A DNA stretch of 64,000 nt from Bactericera cockerelli (Eukaryota; Arthropoda; Insecta; Hemiptera; Triozidae). Both the position numbers and the translations under genes were made by a program. The DNA is taken from NCBI GenBank assembly GCA_024516035.1, contig JAMCCL010000068.1, forward strand, positions 1 to 64,000. Reading direction: 5' to 3'. Below, in pieces: positions 58,853 through 64,000 of this stretch (positions are counted from its first letter, which is position 1; each line of letters starts with the position of its first letter). The notes below the pieces were generated by a model. It searched no databases and was not told the DNA's origin. It saw only the letters and a list, made by a program, of their open reading frames with translations.

Positions 58853-60977
58853 CAGTGGCGGCTCGTCGGGTGAAGACACTGAAGACATTTTCACCTAATT
58901 TTGAACAGTGAAAACACTACTCATAATCCCTTGAACATGGCACAATTGATCCAACTCAAAGAAGAAAAAAAAAAAAAAGAGTAAGCTTTGTGTAAAATAG
59001 ATCAATGCTGCTTAACATTTCATGTTACTTTCCAAGGAGAACACCAAATATGAAGACAATTCGAAATTGTCTTCAGTTGTCCTTGAATCAACCAATCAGA
59101 GTTGAGTATTTCCAAGTAGGTATCATGAAATATTAGGCAAGAACTATATCTATGTAATATGCTACTGAGGACAGTCTTCAGTTGTATTCAGTTTACATTA
59201 TCTACACGACCTCATACGAAATGTCACGAAGCCACCATTTGCGATGTCATGTGTTTTTGATATTAACATTGTTGCCAGTACCATTATGCCAGACCTAGGA
59301 AACCAGTCAATGATTTAGCCTCCCATATCTAGCACAATCTTGTAATATTAAAAAAAAAAATAATAATAATAATAACGTAGGCGTTAGGAAAGCAGGATTT
59401 TGTGTTAGGAATTTTGGATATTATTTCTCATTTTTTGGGTTCTAGTTTTGTACATAGTTACTAAACGATAGCCGATACCAATAAATTTTAACTATTTATG
59501 TATCTTGTCAACTATAGTCTTAAAAAGGACATCTCGATTGAAGTCAAATCTCGGAGATAATTATTTAATGTAGGTACCGAAATTGAGCCAAATAAGATAA
59601 TCTGGTATCTAGTTGTTCCAAGAAGTTTTTAAATAGGGACAATGGTGGTCCTGTTTAAGATCCTGACTATGGAACCACTTTAAAAAAAAAAATCATGAAA
59701 TTAGACGTGTTGAAATGAAATTCTCAAGAGATAATTCTGTTCAGGCGGTGTAGTATTATTTTTTAAAATAAATATACGTCTTACATGATTTGAGGGATTT
59801 CTTTAAATTTAAAATATAGCTCTTGAAGTTTGTAGAAATTTAGCTATGAAATTAACTTGGCAACATTGTATCTCTTATCTTTAGAATGTAAACAAAACTT
59901 GTTGTGCACTTTTCAAATTTTATTAGATTATTTTCAAATCTTCTCAACGGTAATTAAGTGACTTTTAATTGGTGTAACTAGTTAATAAAGTTATTTCCCA
60001 GTATTTGATACAGGATGGAAACATTATTCCTACCTGATCTGACCTGTGCTTTTCATAATAAGTTGAATATGAAGTAGCTATGTACTTCTTTCAGTGTCAG
60101 AAATAACATTATAATTATGCAGGTTGCAGGTAGCTAAGCACACAGCTTCCAGTGAAGTACTTAAAATTATAAGGCAATATCTGTTTTTTCATAAATAGTC
60201 ATTTAAACATCAATGGTAACACAAATTTAAGCTGATTTTATATTTGTAGTAAGTATGTTTTCTTAGATTTATTTTGTAATCTGGTGGTGGATTTTCTTCC
60301 AGTTTTGGATTGTAATTTTTAGTCTTCAACTAACTTTCTTTCCTTCCCAGTTCTAACCCCTCTTTAAAATGTTGTACCTACCTATCTACTGAGGTATAAT
60401 CCTAATATTTTTATTTTAATTCCTTTTTACCAACTTTTAGTTAATAATTTTTATTAAGATGAATAAATATTTTTATTAAGATGAATAATTAATAACAACA
60501 TTTCAAAGAAACAATGAGATTCCCACAAAATCATGGGGTTCAAACATTAAAAGTAACCCCATTCAGATTAAGAAGTAATGAGGATATGAAAGATATTATG
60601 ATTACTGGATGTCCAATTTCTAACCACCACTAAAAAAGTAAAGCAAATGCCTGCCCCACAGCCATACAGTTCAAGCCTGAATGGCTTATGAAAAATGAAT
60701 GGCTGTGTACCAGCTCAAGTGTTGACAAATTGTTCTGCTGGCCTTGTATATTTATTAAGTACCAAGTGTTCTCCAAAAAAAGTACCTATAAAAACTTATA
60801 TGATGCAAAACTGGTATGAGAGAAAATCATGCTTTGCAGGGAAACAGCCATAACTTACAATGGGCTGTGTTTATGAGACCATAAGAACTAAGATCTGATA
60901 AATTAATAATTTTATTTTTTCAATACTTCTGGGTATAATTTGTCTTCACCTAGTCTTGAAGTCAGGAGCCGCCACTG
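58853..60977. mobile_element. hAT-type DNA transposon, defective
   Basis: Ends are cagtggcggctc and its complement gagccgccactg. They are flanked by the perfect 8-bp duplication cgttgggt at 58845-58852 and 60978-60985. An 8-bp duplication with CAGxGGCGGCTC ends is diagnostic of hAT elements. Inner words gtgaagaca/tgtcttcac also pair. Most of the 2.1 kb is non-coding; only a decayed N-terminal zinc-finger piece is recognisable (60650-60820). Confidence 0.92.
60650..60820 (+). pseudogene. hAT transposase zinc-finger remnant
   Basis: The plus-strand frame reads FKPEWLMKN, then EWLCTSSSVDKLFCWPC, then YQVFSKK and a stop at about 60819. A W-L plus spaced cysteines in LFCWPC is the TTF-type zinc-finger signature at the N-terminus of many hAT transposases. 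The upstream frame has a stop near 60630, and the catalytic domain is absent, so this is an internal-deletion derivative. Confidence 0.6.
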
Positions 60978-60989
60978 CGTTGGGTATTG

Positions 60990-61640
60990 ATAAGAAATTG
61001 AAAAAAGAAATAAAAAAATCTGGAATACTTCATGTGAAATAAATAAATGAGCATTGATAACTTTTTAGAACTGAGAACTTGGCGTATCCACTAAACTCTA
61101 AATTATTCTCTCTTTCGAACATGACAACTGTAAAACAATAATGTTCATGAAAATAATTAAAATACTAGCATTATTAATTAATCCAACCTGTGATTCCAAG
61201 AGCCGAGACGTCTCTTTTGAGTCATTTTCACGGTCAAATTTTTGTGCACTTACTTCAATCTTAAAGTTAAAACCTGTGTTCTGTGTAGTGATTGAGAAAA
61301 TTCTTCTATAATATCACTATAAAGATCATTTTCAATATTCACAAAAAGGATCCTATGTCCCAAAACTCAGCAATTTTTTTATTTCTTTGAGGAGTTATCG
61401 CGCCATCAATAAGAGAAGATAAATAGACAAACTCTACCTATTTGAAAATATGGTCGAGTTCTTTTCATCTACGTTCCGTCAGTTTGTCAATTATTTTCAA
61501 TTATAATATTGTTCTTCTACAGTTCTACACCTATTCAATTTTCATTTCCATTTGAGATGCCTCTGGTGCTGCGCCCAAGTTACAGCTCCAGGCATGGCCC
61601 CATATTTATTTTTCCTAACCCTAATGTACACAACTACACA
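60990..61640. other. Gene-free stretch
   Basis: No supported gene. A 92-codon frame from 61509 (+) has no motif and runs into repeats. Confidence 0.4.
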
Positions 61641-61690
61641 ATGGACGTCACCGAGTTCTCTCCCAACCCAACTTTTGGTCAGGTAGAGTA

Positions 61691-62244
61691 CACGAGTTCT
61701 CTCCCGCTCATGGTTTTATCAACTCATAATATTCCAAACCGTTGCTTGCATATTTTACCTGAGTTTATACCTATACATATAGTTTAGGCCTAGCATAAAT
61801 TTTATAACAGAAACACCTAATATGTATCATTGAAATAGACCTGAGGCATGGCCATCTAAGTATTTCCCCTAATGCTATGATAAACCCGAGGCATGACCTT
61901 ATATACATTTGAAATAACCCTATACTATAAACCCGAGGCATTGCCTTTCATATGTTAAGAGATTTTAACGATTTCCTTATAAAAAGCCGATTCTTATATA
62001 AAAATGATAATTTTCTAATTTTCATTTTCTTAACACGTTGAGCGCCGCATGATTTTGAGGTAAACTTTTGTCTGTTCCATGTCTGGCAAAGTGTACATAA
62101 ACTGAAGTCATATTTTAAAGCCCCCATGTGGGTTTAGGTACCAGTTGATAGTATAGAAAAAGCCCCCATGGGGTCCTGCGGCGCTCAACGTGTTAAATAC
62201 CTAATGTAAAAAAGCTTGGCCTTGTTTTCGGGAGAGAACTCGTG
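61691..62244. repeat. Inverted repeat flanking GGCATGGCC units and a MITE
   Basis: cacgagttctctcccg at 61691-61706 is the exact complement of cgggagagaactcgtg at 62229-62244. A related caccgagttctctccc is at 61649-61664. Between them, 61845-61960 holds three diverged units of the type gaggcatggcc...ctataaacc, the same family as the 45-bp array at 34645, and the TTAA-flanked MITE. It may be a remnant of a larger inverted-repeat element. Confidence 0.5.
62030..62196. mobile_element. TTAA-flanked MITE (piggyBac-like target)
   Basis: Reads TTAA|cacgttgagcgccgca...tgcggcgctcaacgtg|TTAA. The terminal inverted repeats are 16 bp and perfect, the body is 159 bp (62034-62192), and the TTAA copies are at 62030-62033 and 62193-62196. 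A TTAA target is the rule for piggyBac elements. The interior also has a duplicated agcccccatg(t/g)gg. No coding. Confidence 0.85.
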
Positions 62245-62436
62245 GTGATCCCTGCAACAAACCGGAGAGAACTGGGGTTAGACAAGGGCAACGGGAAAGA
62301 GTTCGTTACCTCCCTGCACAATGAGGCTTTGCCATTGTACATCGTTTTGGGGCTTGAATTCAGCGCCACCGTCCTTCCGCTTATCATCATCACCAGAATG
62401 CTCACCATCCTCTTCTCCATCATGTGGGAAAGTCCC

Positions 62437-62952
62437 CTCTCCACATTAAGATCGAGCTGAGGAAACATCCTCTCTCCACATTAAGATCGAGCTGAGGGAA
62501 CATCCTCTCTCCACATTAAGATCGAGCTGAGGGAACATCCTCTCTCCACATTAAGATCGAGCTGAGGAAACATCCTCTCTCCACATTAAGATCGAGCTGA
62601 GGGAACATCCTCTCTCCACATTAAGATGGAGCTGAGGAAACATCCTCTCTCCACATTAAGATGGAGCTGAGGAAACATCCTCTCTCCACATTAAGATGGA
62701 GCTGAGGAAACATCCTCTCTCCACATTAAGATGGAGCTGAGGGAACATCCTCTCTCCACATTAAGATGGAGCTGAGGAAACATCCTCTCTCCACATTAAG
62801 ATGGAGCTGAGGAAACATCCTCTCTCCACATTAAGATGGAGCTGAGGAAACATCCTCTCTCCACATTAAGATGGAGCTGAGGAAACATCCTCTCTCCACA
62901 TTAAGATGGAGCTGAGGGAACATCCTCTCTCCACATTAAGATGGAGCTGAGA
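62437..62952. repeat. 35-bp minisatellite, 15 copies
   Basis: The unit ctctccacattaagatsgag + ctgaggraacatcct repeats every 35 bases (ccacattaag at 62441, 62476 ... 62931). The first five copies have atcgag and the rest atggag; gaggaaac and gagggaac alternate irregularly. Overlapping open frames from 62193 to 62468 have no motif. Confidence 0.95.
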
Positions 62953-62954
62953 AA

Positions 62955-64000
62955 TGCATCTAGGGACTGAACAAAACATTTTCCACCCAAATCTTGCGCT
63001 AACTTTGTTTTAGTTTGATCGTTACGATAATGTATTCGAGGACCCGAGGAATGAAGAAATGGCAAAGCATTATGATTCCATAATATTTTATTTCGTATCA
63101 CATTGTAATATTAGGAAACTTTTAACTTTGTTATAAGAACTTTTTACACAGAATATGTTAACTCAATATATTTGTGCTACACATGGGGATGACTCGTATA
63201 ATGTCATGTGATGTATACTCGATGAAAAAGTTTGGAAAAAATATCTTTCTGGAACAAGGGGTGCTAAGTCACATATTTTGTGCTTTTTTAATACTCATAA
63301 TACTAATAATAATATACGTAATATTCGCTCCTTTCATTTCAGCTCGTTTGTGATATTATATCATGTATTAACAAGAAGGCAAGTTTCAAAGCTAAATTTT
63401 ATTCAATGATTTATATTTTGAGCATAAAATTGTACTGTATAGTCATATAACGACGAATTCTCTTATCTTCAATGTTTAAAAAAGGAAGAAAAATTATATG
63501 AAAACATTGAGTACTTGTCTTATTTGGTCATTGCATGATTTAAGTGTAAAAAAATCAGCAAGAGAAGATTTTTATAATCTCTGACGACCCAGCCACGGGA
63601 GAAACACATTTGCTGTGACGAAGTACCAGCCCGCCGCTAGTACATTAGCTACATTATAGTACGAATCTTGTCCCAAGACACCAGCAACAAATGTAGAACC
63701 TCAGTGACTGAAAAGGCTAACTTTAATCTAATATGGAATTAATACATGTAACAACAGAAGCAGGAGGGAGTTGCAGCAGCTATTGAGAGTATGTCGACTT
63801 TCTCCAAACTTTGCGAATCCCAGACATGAGCTGGATTTCTCTATGTAAATACTTACCTCCTTTGTAAATAGGTTTTTCTTATGTATTTATAAATGATGGA
63901 ATTGCTTTTAGGTTTGTGTGAGAAGGCATCAGCTGTAATCACGTTAAGGTCATCAAGTCATCATAATAATTTACTTGAACCTGCGAACTGTGGGTTGCGA
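62955..64000. other. Gene-free stretch to window end
   Basis: AT-rich sequence with no recognised gene or repeat. A somewhat GC-richer patch is at 63590-63650. Exons too short to recognise cannot be excluded. Confidence 0.4.

Noticed and set aside
62193..62468. 91-codon minus-strand and 72-codon plus-strand open frames
   Set aside because: No motif; both run between a MITE edge and a minisatellite.

Overview
The window is AT-rich, intron-bearing, repeat-dense animal DNA. It is insect and plausibly hemipteran. The one clear host protein gene is an insect kinin (leucokinin-type) precursor at 3962-4918 (+), with eight FxxWG-amide peptides cut at KR or RR. The only clear functional RNA gene is a tRNA-Ser(CGA) at 20779-20860 (-). 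The insect call rests on the kinin motif. The hemipteran guess rests on general repeat style and is weaker. No species is claimed.

Layout. 1-6.4 kb: the kinin coding exon, bracketed by two same-direction copies of one dispersed repeat. 7.7-17.6 kb: a run of structured transposons, comprising a 519-bp foldback with 251-bp arms, a Helitron with a 3' hairpin and CTAG end, a Tc1/mariner-type element with 450-bp inverted repeats and TA flanks, and an 883-bp foldback with TA flanks. 20.7 kb: the tRNA. 22.8-34.4 kb: mostly plain intergenic or intronic sequence with scattered SINE remnants. 34.4-35.2 kb: an inverted-repeat element holding a 45-bp minisatellite.

36240-54355 (minus strand) is a complete-ended Gypsy/errantivirus-like LTR retroelement. 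It has two 447-bp LTRs with no difference found by eye, a GTAT target duplication, a tRNA-Lys-type primer site and a polypurine tract. Its interior is badly broken. Gag stops early, the protease region is missing or disrupted, a non-LTR retrotransposon is inserted before RT, pol has a frameshift in an A-tract, and env has a frameshift. A ~7.1-kb second element (36772-43876) sits between env and the 3' LTR. That nested element has short inverted ends, arrays of tatgc/gcata palindromes, a 163-bp tandem array, a CA array, several SINEs and an intron-containing, frameshifted gene of a widespread uncharacterised family.

54.4-64 kb: a foldback MITE, SINEs, a LINE-like 3' end, a hAT element with a perfect 8-bp target duplication and a decayed zinc-finger remnant, a TTAA-flanked MITE, and a 15-copy 35-bp minisatellite.

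The most unusual feature is the contrast inside the 18-kb LTR element: indistinguishable LTRs and an intact target duplication around an old-looking, multiply nested interior. This suggests that the whole composite, cargo gene included, was copied recently as one unit by machinery supplied in trans. LTR gene conversion or assembly artefact are the main alternatives. All coordinates and identities were read by eye.
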